Part shown: positions 50,913-63,840 of the stretch, in pieces
How the letters are laid out: each line of letters starts with the position of its first letter
Position numbering within the stretch: the stretch's first letter is position 1
Assembly: GCA_004794655.1 (NCBI GenBank)
Contig: SMMW01000025.1
Location: 885,001-949,000 of the forward strand
Length of the DNA stretch: 64,000 bases
Reading direction: 5' to 3'
Origin: Marisa cornuarietis
Lineage: Eukaryota > Mollusca > Gastropoda > Architaenioglossa > Ampullariidae
Program-made: the position numbers and the translations under genes
The notes under the pieces: model-generated
Seen by the model: the letters and a program-made list of their open reading frames with translations, nothing else
Told to the model about the DNA's origin: nothing
Database searches by the model: none

Positions 50913-52526
50913 TGAAGAGAGAGACAGAAACAGGAAGAAAACTGACGAAAAGTCAGATGTAGGGAGGGTGCGCATTGTTTCAGCTTCTGACATCTTTCTT
51001 CCTTCTTTACTTTGATATTTCTGGTTTACGAGCCTTAGCATCTCAGTGAGATAATCACTGCACCACATTCTCACTTAGCGGCGCTCATCTACCTGCCTAG
51101 TCATCGTAATAAGAAATATGTTTGGTATTTAACCCCTGCAGGTACACATCGACACAATGTCTTGCGCTAAAGGTCTACAGAACGGAGTCACACAGAGCGA
51201 CAGCACGAGGCATCACGAAAAAGATTTATCAAATACTGGAAAGGAATTACTATTCTGAAGATATTGATGCTTGCTACAAATCAGGGGCTTTGTCTCAAAT
51301 AACATTTTGTTATACAAGAATGCCATTTTTGCCAACAGATTCGTTTGCGTTTAGGCGTAAGCTACACTCCATAAAGGTAAGCAGTGCAAACATGTTTTTA
51401 GGCAGCAATAAATCGGATAGTACTGTCAGTAAATGCAGGAATTCAGACATTTCCCTATAAAAACAGTGAGCTCTGATAGTACATGAAAGCTGATGGAGTA
51501 TCGTTGGACGATCAGGTAAATGGAGATGTATAATAATAAAAATGTTCTAAAATTATGAGTTGTATTTGAACAAAAAGAAAAATTTGCATTTTTAAGCTTT
51601 CATCACTGAGCTTCAAATATTTTATCTTTGACCTCAATGAGCGAGATTTTTGATCATTTATTGACACTACCATTGTGTTCCTGTCAAGGGGTAAGTCGTA
51701 AATATTAAAAATACATTGGTCATTAAGCATTTAAGATACTGAAAATATGCATCTCAATATATAAAAGAGCGAGGATCTACAGATACAAAAAACAACTACA
51801 CTGGAAAGATTACGATTTGACTAATGTAGGAAACGATGCAATATTCAGTGATGAAGATTAAAAGTGACGGATGGTCTGGAAGACAAAGGGGATAAAAAAT
51901 GAAGAAAGAAAGAAAATGGGAAAAGGACAAAGAGTGAGAGAGATAATGTTATCGTGGGGAACAAACTAATTTGAAGACAAAAGACCGTAATAAATAAATA
52001 AACCGCTGCTTACTACATTATAGGGTCCAGCTACATTTGCAGATGCTCCACAAAAGACATCACATCTAGAGACTGCACTGTCCCTTTAACACAACTTTCG
52101 AACCAAAGATATTTGCCTACTGTTTTACTTTCCATAAGTCACAACCTGTTTTAAGGTTCTGCCTCTTAACGGCGTGGCCGGTCTCCGATGCCAAATGTTG
52201 GCTCTTGTGCCATGCAGGGGGATTATTGATGGATACATATTGACGATCATTTGCCTCCCACAAAGCATATTTTGGTCTCACCAGAGAGCAAAATTTGTGG
52301 ACAATTCCTTCAGGGAATTTGATTTCTCATGCGTTATACCCCTTTGGAGAGCTCGAGGGTCGTCAGCAGGCTGAAGTCGCTCTCCGGTGGAAATGTCATT
52401 GCTCTTCCTCCCCATCCCAAAGGCAGTAAAGATAAAATTTCAGTTCGCATGTAGATGCGTTCCAAACTGCTGACGTCTACAGGCTTTTGTTTAATGGCTA
52501 CATGGTGTCTGCATACTTCTTGCTCT

Positions 52527-52792
52527 GAGGCCAGTTGCACAACACGTTTCTAAACCTTAAAACTGTTCTAAAGAGGTAAAATCTCTTCTAAGCCAATTTG
52601 ATTCTTTGCAGAAAAACATACAAAAAATTTTACTGACAGGACGGAAAGTCAGTCTTAAACAACTTTATCTTACATAAAGCAGTTTTAGTTTTAAAAATTC
52701 TAAAATTGTGGTGTGTACTTTAAAATAATTATCTAAATAGAGTTAAGGCCTAAAAGTGTTTAAAATTAGAAACGTGTTGTGCAACTGGCCCC
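52527..52792 (-). mobile_element. MITE family 1, copy B (266 bp)
   Basis: Begins GAGGCCAGTTGCACAACACG and ends CGTGTTGTGCAACTGGCCCC. Inverted, its interior follows copy A at 518-780 (for example the TATTTAGATAATTA and TTTAGAATTTTTAAAACTAAAACTGC blocks, in shorter shared runs). The copies are in opposite orientation 52 kb apart. Confidence 0.88.
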
Positions 52793-55334
52793 TGGCTTTT
52801 ACATAATCACTGTATTTTCATCGTTGCAATTGTAAAATCAGATATGCTGGTTTTTTTTTAAAACTCGAAGCTCAGTCTAGATCCTAGCTCAGACATCTCA
52901 TTGAAAGCTTGATATATAAACTTTTTTTCATTGTCACTGACCATTCCATCTCAACCCCAAATTTGGCATGCTACCTCCTATTCTGAATAAGCAGGAAAGG
53001 ACTCTACTATCATTGCAGGTACAAAGGTTTACAAGAATATCATCGAGCTCTGAGTGACCAGCGTATTCCCTAATCGCAGAAAGAGGGAAATCTCTGTCCT
53101 AGCAAGTATTCGGAGATCGATCGTCGTTCCTGTGATACGAGTATCGCCACGGTCTCCGAATCAGGCTTTCTGTAACCCCGTCTAACCAAGGAAAGCTTTT
53201 TTTTTAGAGTAATAACTAGAGTAAGATAACTGAGAATCGTGAATATTTGTGGATTATGTAATCAAATTTTTTTATTAACTTTATGGGAGTATCCTCTAGT
53301 TCACGCTTTTTGAGAAAGTTTAACATTAGTTAACAAGGGAAAATATATTATCGTCGCTTTTTTGTGTTGTTTACCTGCGTGCCTTGAAAAGCGGGTCGAT
53401 GTGGTCATCCCTGCTCTGAGTCGACAATGTTGTGTTTGTCACCTTTGCCGGTCGTTACGAGGTCAAGTGTTGATATCTCTTCGTCAGGTGATACTGTTTT
53501 TATTGACCATACATAGCACCATCAACATCTAGTGTATCTATAGAATCCTGTCAGCCCAGCGGGTTCCTCGCCTTTTCCCTCCACCAGGTATCTCTTTACA
53601 CCACTGGGAGATTCTTCGTGTCTGTATTTCTCCCTAGAACACCGTCTCTTTCCACGGACGTCTTCGGGGTGGTAAATTTAAACCTGTGTTCTAGTTACCC
53701 ATGCCCTTCTGTAATTAGAACAGAATATGGTAAGACCTAGATGTAAAGGACGCTCACGTCTACTCCTGATTTTTTTATGCGCACGACCGCAAATTAAGGA
53801 CAGTTATTAGCTAGAAGCAATGACAGTGCAAGGACCCGACTCCTATTAATTTTATACCATTACAGTGATCGAAGATTAAAAGAGTGAAAGACGATTGTTA
53901 AAAAGTTGGTTTTTTATCAAGGTAATTTACTGAAAAAAAGGAAATTGCTGGACTGTTTGATTAACAAACTCTCTGGGTTGAAATAGAGGTTGTTCCTATA
54001 ATTTTAATTCGTCCCCGTGATTATAAGAATTTTATTTTTGTTTTAAGTGTTTATTTATGTCGTTCCACTTTTTACTCCCTTCTGATCCCTCTGTGCTGGT
54101 TTTTCCGTCTGAAGTTTCCACACTGTATATTTGGTGTATATGTTTCAAATTCAATTTGAAAGTAGGTGGACTCAACATGTGGTTTGAATGGCATGCTTCT
54201 TGTTGTTCTGCCTAAAGTCTTTTGTCGAGGAAACTCATACATTACGATCTGGACAGGACGAAAACCGTTGTTTTGCTGATGAAACAATTCGCGCATGTCT
54301 GAAATTAGGCAGTTCAGCTACATTAGTGACACAAACCTCGCAATTTGTGTGTGATGTTTATCTATTTCATTGATTCCTCACTCAGAGTAGGGAGTATGGC
54401 CCTTAATAGCATCACAGGGATGGACGAATAAAGGGGAGCGAGAGGAAGAATACTTTTATGAAAGATCAAAAATGAGGGACGAAAAAAGTTCAATACTTTT
54501 CATGAAATGCAAAATCAATAGAGCAAAATGGATGATTTTCAGAAGTTGACGCTATAAGTTGATCATTTAGATTAATTCGGTGAGCTAGACGAGGACGGCA
54601 AAAAAAGCTGAATCACTCTCAATTTTAAGGCATCCTTTGGATTTCACATGATTTGCATCAAGCTTCATACAGAGCCGCAAGAGAGTGAAAAACTGATCTC
54701 ACATCTGAATGAAGTTAGACAGCCAGCAAAGAAAACGGTCACACTTTTTCTACGCCTGCCTCAGATGCCGGATGAAAAACTGCTCTCAATGACTTCGAGT
54801 TTTTTCAAGTCTTATTTTTCGTTCATGCACCGCGGTCTGAAATAGATATCTAATGTTTTAACTCTTAATCATAACACCAGTCCTTCTAATGAAACTCTGA
54901 ATACCTTTAATTCCTAGAAAATATTATGAATTACACAGATGTTAACATGGTTTATTATTTTGTTTTCATCACTAACACTGTCTAGAGCAGCAAAGATAAG
55001 GTAGTGTAAAGGAAGATTGTGAGAGGAGAGCAAGAGCAGAGAATCTCTGGACGGGGAGAAGGAATGTTTGCAGTGTAGTCCACTTACCTGATTAGTAAAG
55101 GGGAGTTTTGCCAGAAGGCAGTGAAGGTCTATTCCCTACCCAGACACTAAACAAAATGGCTGATGGAGCAGTGCAGACGACATGCAGCTTCTGAGTCCGA
55201 AAACAAAGAGCCTTCTGGCGCCAGTCTCCAGCGCCTGCAGTTCGGCGTAAAAATCGTCTTGCTTTCAAACAAATGATGTTTGATAACACTGATAACACTG
55301 AGAACATGAAAGGTTGTGTGTTGGTACGAGAGAG
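52793..55334. other. Non-coding stretch
   Basis: Nothing recognisable seen. Confidence 0.45.
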
Positions 55335-55560
55335 CGGTTCAAACGTGGTGAAGCACATGGATACACGCGGCAGTTAACAAGGCCTGCCAGACGGTTGTCC
55401 TAGGCGATGGTGAGCAGTAAGACCAGTCCACTCCACGTTCATAAGTCAGTTCTTTCTCTGGTCATTGTGGCGTCGACCACCTTCCAAGGTACCTTCGACA
55501 GAGTATCTTGCCGGGGTACACGGCCAATCATACACCACTTGATTGTTGCTAGAAGGTCTT
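55335..55560 (-). pseudogene. LINE family A 3' fragment, minus strand
   Basis: Inverted, it follows the 3' coding end of the 1.9-kb element: ACCCCGGCAAGATACTCTG, AAGGTACCTTGGAAGGTGG, AGAGAAAGAACTGACTTATG, TGGCAGGCC and TATCCATGTGCT. Internal deletions and frameshifts are present. Third copy of this family in the window. Confidence 0.75.
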
Positions 55561-56775
55561 CCTGGTATCCTACGATTGTGGCAACCATCTTTCGTATAGT
55601 CATTGGTCTTATGATCACTGTAGGGGATCAGGAGCAGAAATGATAAATAAATGGAATAAAAGAATACATTAGATCAGTCAGAGCTGTAAACGAGTTTAAA
55701 GTTGTTTGTATTCTATAAGTAAACACATGTGTGTTATATTGAAGAGAGCGAAGAAAGGGTTGCTGAATCTCTTGCAGAGGAACACCACTGCTACTACAGT
55801 ATTACTAATGCAACAAAGTGTAGTTAATAGAGCACTGCCTTTAGAGAACAGGAAAAGTATCTAAACACTGAATCAGAGTGTTACAGTAATACTACTGAAG
55901 AGGTTATACGTGTCTTCAGAGTTCTTAGTGTCTGTCAACATTTTAAAACTTTTTTTCTTCGTTTTCTCTACCATTTCCTGCCCTTCTTTTAGTTTTCGTT
56001 TTTTTCCTATCACTTCTACTATCTCTATCTCCTTCGTAAAATCTGGAACTCTGATACTATCTTTACTGTTGTAGTTTCTTAGACTTATCCTTTTTTTTCT
56101 TAGCTACTAGTTTTCTTAGCATTCTTTGTTTGCTTGCTTGTTTTCTTGTTCCTTTTCTTTTTTTTCCACATCCTGTTCCCAGTTCTTTGCAAGTGCAAAG
56201 ATTCCATCACGACTACCCTGTCAGACTGCACGAGAAACATGTCGTTCATCTAAGTCCAGCAACTGTGAGTTTTGCATGCTGTTGCAAGTGTTTGAACCGT
56301 AGAATAATGATGTTGTACGCATAAAAAGAAAAAAGAGACAACATTGTGTTTTCAGCTGTTCCAGTGGTATTTGTCATGTTGGCCCTCATGATTAGAGAGC
56401 AACAGGGAAGTGATAAGTTTTTTTTCAGCATCAAAGACAAAACGCACTGATTTACACCCTCTTGAGGTCAGAGATTTGATCTGTCGAGCAAATGTCAGCG
56501 CTGTTTCAACGACATTGGATACACACACAACAAACATGACGAAAATTGCATCCCCGTCTGGCTCTCTGAGTGTAGAATACGTCTTTCTGTGTATTGTAAA
56601 TGGCTGGGGTAAAAAGCCAAGCCTGCGAAGAAGTTGGAATTCATCCAAGGAATCGCAAAGATCGTTGGCAGATGTAGTTATCAGCTCGTGTTCTCATTAA
56701 CCTTTCTCAGCAGTGCCTTTGGTGTATCGTCGTTTTCATCTTTCAGCTGTAACGCGTCCCAACAGGCTTTGTGTC

Positions 56776-57457
56776 TTTAATAATAATAATAATAATGAAG
56801 ATTTTTAAAGCGCACATTCACACTCATAGAGAGCATGCTCTTAGCGTTTAAAACCGGGAAGAGACATGGACTAAATGGATAGAACACGAGGGACGGAAGA
56901 ATAAACAACAGTACTGACGACAAACAGAAAACAAAGATAGAAAACACAAAAAGGCACCAAGTAACAGGAACAGAGAATATAGTGATTCTGCAGAGAAAGA
57001 TGGGTAAAGTAGCAAGAGCGGAAGGGGAGAGGGTAAGAAGGACGAGCATTGTGTGGACTGTGTTAGGAGTAATGGTCAAGGAAGAGGTGCGTTTTCAGTG
57101 CAGATTTGAAGGATTCAAGTGTAGGAAGGTGGCGGGTATGGAAAGGGAGAGAGTTCCATTGTTTTGCTGCACAGTAACCAAAAATCCTATGACCATCTGT
57201 TGTTGTTCTGGTGACAGGAACAGTTAGGATAAGGTCATCAGACGAAGAGCGTAGTTGTCTGGCCGGGTTGTAAGGGATGAGAAGTTCAGAGAAATAGTCA
57301 GGACAGGAGTCTGCAAAGAAATTAAAACACAGCACAGACAGTTTGTACTGAATGCGAGAACGGATGGGTAGCCAGTGTAGAGAACGAAGGAGAGGAGTGA
57401 CACGGACCCGTTTCCTTGCTCTAAGCACCAGACGTGCAGCGGAGTTCTGTACTTTAA
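56776..57457 (-). pseudogene. LINE family C (CR1/L2-like), best copy
   Basis: The minus-strand frame from about 57457 to 57063 encodes KVQNSAARLVLRARKRVRVT, LLRSLHWLPIRSRIQYKL, CFNFFADSCPDYFSELL, LRSSSDDLILTVPVTRT, FGYCAAKQWNSLPFHTRH and LESFKSALKTHLF, then a stop. This is the usual C-terminal end of CR1/L2-type polyproteins. A 3' UTR follows with a decayed stem-loop (GAGCATGCTCTCTATGAGTG) and an ATT tandem at 56777-56795. 5'-truncated, lacking the catalytic domains. Confidence 0.88.
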
Positions 57458-57886
57458 CCCTTTCTCATGCTCTAAAGGTGCATCCTGTTTATTCTCAGTT
57501 TTTCTTCCGTTCTCAACTATATTATCAAAAAGTGATAAGGGAGAGATGAGGTTTCCTGTACGAAATATTTACATGAAAACACTGTAGAATGAACTGGAAA
57601 GTATGAAGTGAAAATATACTATATTTGAAAGATCCATACTTGTTTTGCTCTTATTAATTTCATTTTACATTGTCGCACGATGCTTTTAAACACATGAAAA
57701 TCAGGGAAAATAATCTGACGCAACTTTACTGGGGAAACAAACCTATAACCGCACGCGCAAACCACGAGGAGTGCGAGCACTAGTTACCGCTTGTTTAGCA
57801 GAAAGGAGACTGAATAGGGGGAGCACAGAGGTAAAACAAACAAGTCCAGAGAACAAGTTTGACAATAGTGCATTGTAGCTGGGGGC

Positions 57887-58690
57887 TTGAGAAGGCTCCA
57901 AGACGGCATACCCGGTAGAGAAGTGTACCGACGGCTTAGGGTGAGCCGTTCTGTCATTCAGACGACGGGCAGCACTGAAGAACACCCCCGGTCTAGACGG
58001 AACCTAATGAAGGGACACCATGACGATCAGTTCAAAAAGCTGACAGTTCTACGCAACGGATACATCACTGCAGAACTTCCGAGAACAAACATAAGAATTA
58101 AACATCTTTCAACGTCAACCAAAGGACCATCCGTAATCACAGTCATCAGTATAATCCGCGTAGCAGAATTGGTGCCATCCGTGATCCACTTACACAGGCG
58201 CTTTACCAGCGGGCAGTGGTCATCGGCGCTGACCAAGGCAGTAGTGGGGCAGAGTGGTCTTGACGAGAGTCCAGGTTTACCCTGGTCCGTAATGATGACA
58301 GAGAACGAGTGTGGCGGTGCTTAGAGAAGGAATTTGTCGATGTCTTAGAGAGAACGACGGGTATGGCGAAGGCTGTGATGTTCGGGGGAGGGATTATTCT
58401 TCTTGGTAGTACCCATCTTCGTCTCGTTAGAGAGCTCTGATTGGCATCCAGTGCAAAAAGAAGGCTGTGCAGTGTACAACCTCTTATACAGCCTCTTATC
58501 ATACCAGGTCATGGGTCAAGGTTCCAAGCTGCAAGATAACAATTCACTCCTAATTGTTCTAGTGTGGTGACCAAATTCTTGCAACAACAGCAAATTAAGT
58601 GGCTTGAGTGTCCGCTTTTTCTGGACTTCGCTCCCATTCAGCATGTTCAGGCCATGCTCAGGCCTATCACATGCAGGCAGCAAACATGGT
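57887..58690 (+). pseudogene. Dead Tc1/mariner-type transposase
   Basis: Spread over several frames are: a helix-turn-helix-like IPGREVYRRLRVSRSVIQT, an ESRFTLVRNDDRERVWRC block, the GGGIILLGSTHL region, QDNNSLL (family QDNARPH) and VTKFLQQQQIKWLECPLF followed by DFAPIQHVQ (family PDLNPIEHLWD). That order is the Tc1 DD34E layout. Several indels and stops are present, and the third catalytic acid appears as Q in PIQHV, so it cannot act. Terminal inverted repeats were not located. Confidence 0.85.
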
Positions 58691-59102
58691 TTGTTCCATT
58701 TCTTGCAACATCAGTGGCTGGCCATTCCTTAAACTTGATCATTCTATGCGAAAACGATACACTGAATGTATGGCACAAAATTGACGGCCATATTTGGCTG
58801 TTTCAAAGTACGCGGACAGTTCTTCTGAATTTTCGATTCGATTTGATTTTGAAAGAATATGTTCTTTTTGAAAATAAGATTCGTTATGCTTAAATTTCTT
58901 TGGATTAAAAGAAATTGCAATTTAACGATGGAATGGGTACTAAGTTCTTTTTAATTAGCTTTGAACTTTAATTATAATTTTGATTGCCCTTCCTGTCATG
59001 CTTAGTTGACGTTTTTGTGAGTTTTTGTACCTGGGGATCAGAATCAAAGTTCAAGGTTTGGATTCACAAATGTTTCTCTCTTTCACCTCTCTCTGTCTTA
59101 CA

Positions 59103-59104
<2 letters not shown>

Positions 59105-59163
<59 letters not shown>
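59105..59163. repeat. CA microsatellite
   Basis: About 29 pure CA units. Confidence 0.97.
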
Positions 59164-59165
<2 letters not shown>

Positions 59166-61899
59166 ATATATTTTACCACAATAACAGAACGACACAAAGA
59201 AGGATATGGTAGCATTTTTTTTTTGATTTTCTTTAGTAGTCAACAGTCATGGAAAATGTAATTAAGAGAAATGCTGGAACTTACACTAAGGATTCAGGCA
59301 ACAGGCAAACAGAGTCTGTACTCGGTGAAGATTATTTCGTGTTTCTCGTCAGCATCAACACGTGGCCCAGCTTTTCTTTCGAGAAGTTATTGCGTGGAAG
59401 TAAGAGATGTTCTTATGTTTGTGTGCGGCGTCAGTATGTTTACATTAAAAGTGCTTTTTCTTGAAACAAAGACCTTGTGTGTATGCTGTTATTGGCTAGA
59501 GATAGGCATTTAAAGTTTTAGTGCTCTGCATCTTTTTTACTTCTTTAATGACTGCGTGAAGCCCGATGCAAGATATCAATTCCTAGAATCTGGATAAATA
59601 TTATTTCCAACACCCTTCTGTTATAGAGATACGCGTACGGACATCCTCATCCATTCAAAGACATCATCAGCGCAGACCTCACGGTAGTACACAGATGTGG
59701 TAACCTTATCACTGTAAGATCTAAGACCACCTGTTAATCTGTGTACAAACAAACATGGCAACACGAGTTTGACATCTGTCTTTGCATGAGGATGTCTGTA
59801 GGGGTATATTCTGAGAACGTAATTGAGCATTTGGCAAGATTTGGGGAAACAGTTAATTGCACTGAGCTTTTACACAGTCATTAAAAAAAAAATCAGCTCT
59901 ATTAGACCTTTAAGAACACGTGGTGAAATCGTTTTTTTCTTCGTCGAGCTAAAGCCTGTAGCAGTCCACACAATTTTGCTTCCTCCTTTGGCACTTTCCG
60001 TGAATTTTTCTGCTCTGGGTTCTTATCTGCCTGTCTGCCACAGACAGACCGGAGAACACGCACACCTCAAGTTGTCAATTAAAACGTAGAGGTGCGTAAT
60101 GCAGCGGACACGTCAACACTCACTGACAAACTCCACAAGATGTCGACGTCCCGAGCTCCGGTTTTTCCAGGAGACCACGTCTTGGAAAATTCTCTCACTT
60201 CCAAATGACTCTAGGGCAACGGTCAAGGCTGCGAGAATCAACCAGGTCATGTATTGAACAAGAGAGTCTTCATTCCTTTCTATCGTTCCTTCGTCTCGCT
60301 GAAAGGCTAACGGAAGTACTTCAGGACAGGCCCAGGAAAAGACTTGACCATGATAGAAGTAGGTGGGCGCAGAGTTCAGAGGTCATGGTCGCTGACGAAG
60401 GGAAGCTAAGTGCCTTATCATTAAGTCTAAACTGGAGGGTGTTTTCCTCCCTCACTTCCGTTTTCTTCTGGAAAATCAGAGAGGATATTGATCTGGTTTG
60501 TCTGTGCACAGCCATTCAACAAGAAGCGGTCGAAAAGTCACATTGATTTTCTTCACATCTTAGGAAAAACTGCGTAAAAAAAGGGAATTACATCCCACAG
60601 CCCAACTAATGATTAGAAACACATCTGCGGAAAATCTGACGCTATGCGTGAAACAGTTTTCCTGTTTTTCGCTTATCTTTTTGTAGCAGACAAAGCATGT
60701 TTTCATTCAAAACGTTTGAGGACGTGGAATGCTAGTTACGAAAATCTAACACGATATCTCGGAAGCGTTGTTTGCCATGAAAAACCATGCGAAAGAAGGA
60801 GAAACAACGTCTAAAAATAAACTTTCCCTATGAATGAACTAGGGAAGGGACAGATTTAAGACGCAGTGCGGTTTTAATCAAAGTTGTTTTAATGAAAAGA
60901 GGTTTCAATAAACTGAAGTGGACTCAGGAGAAAGCCACTACTGGTTTTAATTAAAGCACCAGCTTACAGTGGACATTTAAATAAGGCAGAAGTCTCATGG
61001 CCTCAATCCCCTGGAAAGGAGTGCTAGTGGGGAAAGGTCAAAACTGTCACATTTGCGATGCGCAAAATGAAAATCGTCAAAAACTATTTTGCAGGTTCGC
61101 CACGAAAGGATTCGCAAATCTGATTCAAGTTCAGTTTCCCGCATATTCTTTTGATTGAGGCGAGGACAGAATCGTCTGCACAGACTATTTTACAGGGTTT
61201 AGAGGAAAGTAAACCAAATTGCGACTGCAGACGGTTTGACTAGATCATGGAAGAAAATCAAACAGTCTGTGGTAGGCTTAAAATAGTTGCACACTGCTGC
61301 AGATTAAGGACTAAGGTTTAACAATTGATAGGACATGATAAATGAGTGATCAAAAGCCTCTTAGATTCCAGATTTGCTGCAAAACGAAGCAAACGAAATC
61401 GAAAACACATGATGCGTTCTTAATATAAGAATTATGCTAATTATCAAATTAGGCTCTTAATATAATTTGAAAAATACAACTCCAAGAACGAGATTTAAAT
61501 AGTCTTTTATGGTATGGTCTTTTAGGAGGGTTGGTGTTGTCAGGAGTGTGTGTCGGTGGGGTTAGAGGATGGGGTTTGAAGAGAACTGAGTGGATTTCTG
61601 GTGGCTATGTTAAGAGTCTGCATTGTTCACGTACAACAGAAGACAAATTGCAATTTTCTTTTACTTGTGCCTCTTTTTTATGAAACAGCCAACTATGAGG
61701 CATCAAGAGAAGAATTCACCTCCTAAGGTTAGAACTAATCAAATGCCTGAAAATGCTAATCACAATACAATAAGAAATAAAAGTTAAATCAAATTTGAGT
61801 TAGAGAGAGCGAGAGTTAAAGTTAGTTTCTTATATAAAGAAATTGAGATTATTTTAAAGGCTGTAATTCGGTACATCATGCTTAATATATGCATTTTAA

Positions 61900-62090
61900 A
61901 CCATTACAATAACACAACAGGTGTCATGGTCAACAGATGTGGCATCCCGTACAGTCCCCTCTTGGTGCCACGGTCGCTATGCCACAACAAGGATTTGAAC
62001 AGTGAACGGGGTAACTCCTCCTCCTGTAGGACAACTGCATTACGCGCTGGTAATCGCCGGCTGTAATCACTTTCATGCAAGAACACATCA
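61900..62090 (-). mobile_element. Possible second tRNA-like SINE
   Basis: Read on the minus strand, GCGCGTAATGCAGTTGTCC could serve as an A-box region and CTGTTCAAATCCT as a B box about 40 nt later. No second copy is present and no tail is clear. Confidence 0.3.
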
Positions 62091-62333
62091 CCGCGGCTGG
62101 AGTCGCGTGCCTGTTAGGTGGTCTCCCTTGACACTTCGTAAAACCAGGAGGGATAAGAGGAAAGACAAATATACGAGCTGCAGGCACAGCGCACGTGATG
62201 ACAGGCATGCAACAGAGGTGACAAAATGGCACCAGCGCTCGATCGTGACAGCGAGGGCAGCAACTCATCAGATTTTGCACCGAGAACCGTCATTTTCAAA
62301 CCTAAGCTCCCAGCAAGATATGATAGACAGAAG

Positions 62334-62340
<7 letters not shown>

Positions 62341-62390
<50 letters not shown>
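62341..62390. repeat. GT microsatellite
   Basis: About 25 GT units. A degenerate TATA run follows at about 62445-62460. Confidence 0.97.
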
Positions 62391-62392
<2 letters not shown>

Positions 62393-63599
62393 CTGTTTAG
62401 ATAAATATGTGTGTGTGCATGTTTCCACGTGCGTTTGTTTTATATAGATATATATATATTTAGATACATTTGTTTCTAAGTTAGTGTAGAAGTGAGTAAA
62501 GAAGACGCAACATTGAAAGTCAGAGGTACGGTGACAAAAGCTAACAAAATATTCGCAAGAAAGAGATACACAGCACGAAAACTTTATATGTATATTGTTG
62601 AAAGTCTGCCATGATCTTTAGACTAGTAGAGTTGATCTGGTCACGTGACCTGACGTGTCAGAGCATTCTCCTGGCTGACTTGTCATTCCTTTTTCTTGAA
62701 GCTAGGGTGCTTTCGGCTGTAGTTTGCAGGCTGCCACTGCCTCGAAACTTTTGCAGCACGAAATGTCAACCAGGCTGCCGACAGAGAAGTCATCTCAGAC
62801 TCTGGGTACCAAGCGAACCTGTATCCGGAAAAGTTCTGGACTCTGTTTAAAAGCTTTAGCTCTCTGACGATAAAACACGAGGGTATAATTAGGGTTAATT
62901 TGACAGTCATTTCGTTTTTTTTTTCTTTTGCTGAAGTCTTGGACTGTGGGCCTTGTCTCAAAGACTCTGACTTTCACTCGTTTCGGTTCAGTCGAACATG
63001 GATTGTTAAAGAAACCGTGTTTACACTGCTGACGAGCAAGAAATTCTTAACTGTAGAAAGTTAATATTCCTGGATCCTGCATTGAGACCAGGAGGTTTGA
63101 AAAGGATTTCTTGGTCACATTTCCGAGGTTTAGCGATATGTAAGTGCTGGATACTTCGTATTATTAAATCTCATTTGCAGTCATTTAACTGTTCGAAACC
63201 ACCGGTTACTAAAAGTGCACAAACTGTGTCCGTACTGAGTGGACAATGCTGGACTCGAAAATATTTTGCCAGCTCAGGATATTTTCTTATCTTTTCGGCT
63301 TTACTGAAATTCTTGTGCATTTCAAAATTTTTATTTCTTTTATACTGTTCTATGAAAAAAACCAACATTCAAACAGAAACAAAACTGAAGAAAAATGTTC
63401 AGTAATCACAAATGATAAGCGACACATTAGGTTACAGAGAAACCTCTGACATGTGGAATGCAAAATCGTCTGAAATATCAATGGCTTGAGCAGCTCGGGT
63501 GGGACTGAATGATTAGATCGTAGTTTCAAAAAACAATTGTGTGATGAGTTTTCCTTTCCAAAAATGATGATGGAATATTTAAAGAATATATATTAGCAG

Positions 63600-63840
63600 C
63601 TTTATTACTCTTTTTTTCTGCCTGCCGGTGAAGAGGCTACTGTAACCGGGAAAGCCATTGCACGAAATGCCCGGATCCATCAGATTGCTTGCAACAAACG
63701 ATGTTGATTTGAGGTGAGCATGTGGAAAGGCTAAATTACAATCACGGCTTTCTCTCTGTTTTTTTTAAATTTTGTACAGATCGCAAGCTTTTGGCATGGG
63801 AAACTGTCTCAGAAGAAGACTGTAGTTTGAAATACAAGTA
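63600..63840 (+). other. Possible 5' exons at the window edge
   Basis: A strong donor (ttgatttgag|gtgagc) at 63713/63714 and a strong acceptor (ttttgtacag) ending at 63779 suggest two exons. The second has ATG at 63796 followed by GNCLRRRL and a stop at 63823-63825. MGNC is typical of an N-myristoylated, palmitoylated start, but the frame closes at once, so this could be a small upstream ORF or chance. The sequence ends 160 bp later. Confidence 0.22.

Larger units (their letters stand above)
43221..52526. other. Gene-poor stretch
   Basis: Microsatellites and the 48.9-kb duplication only. One minus-strand open stretch (45688-45518) ends at a donor-like CCCAG|GTGAGG and could be an exon, but I recognise no protein in it. 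Confidence 0.4.
58691..63599. other. Gene-poor stretch
   Basis: Two long microsatellites and a possible SINE only. Open frames are short and lack domains. Confidence 0.45.
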
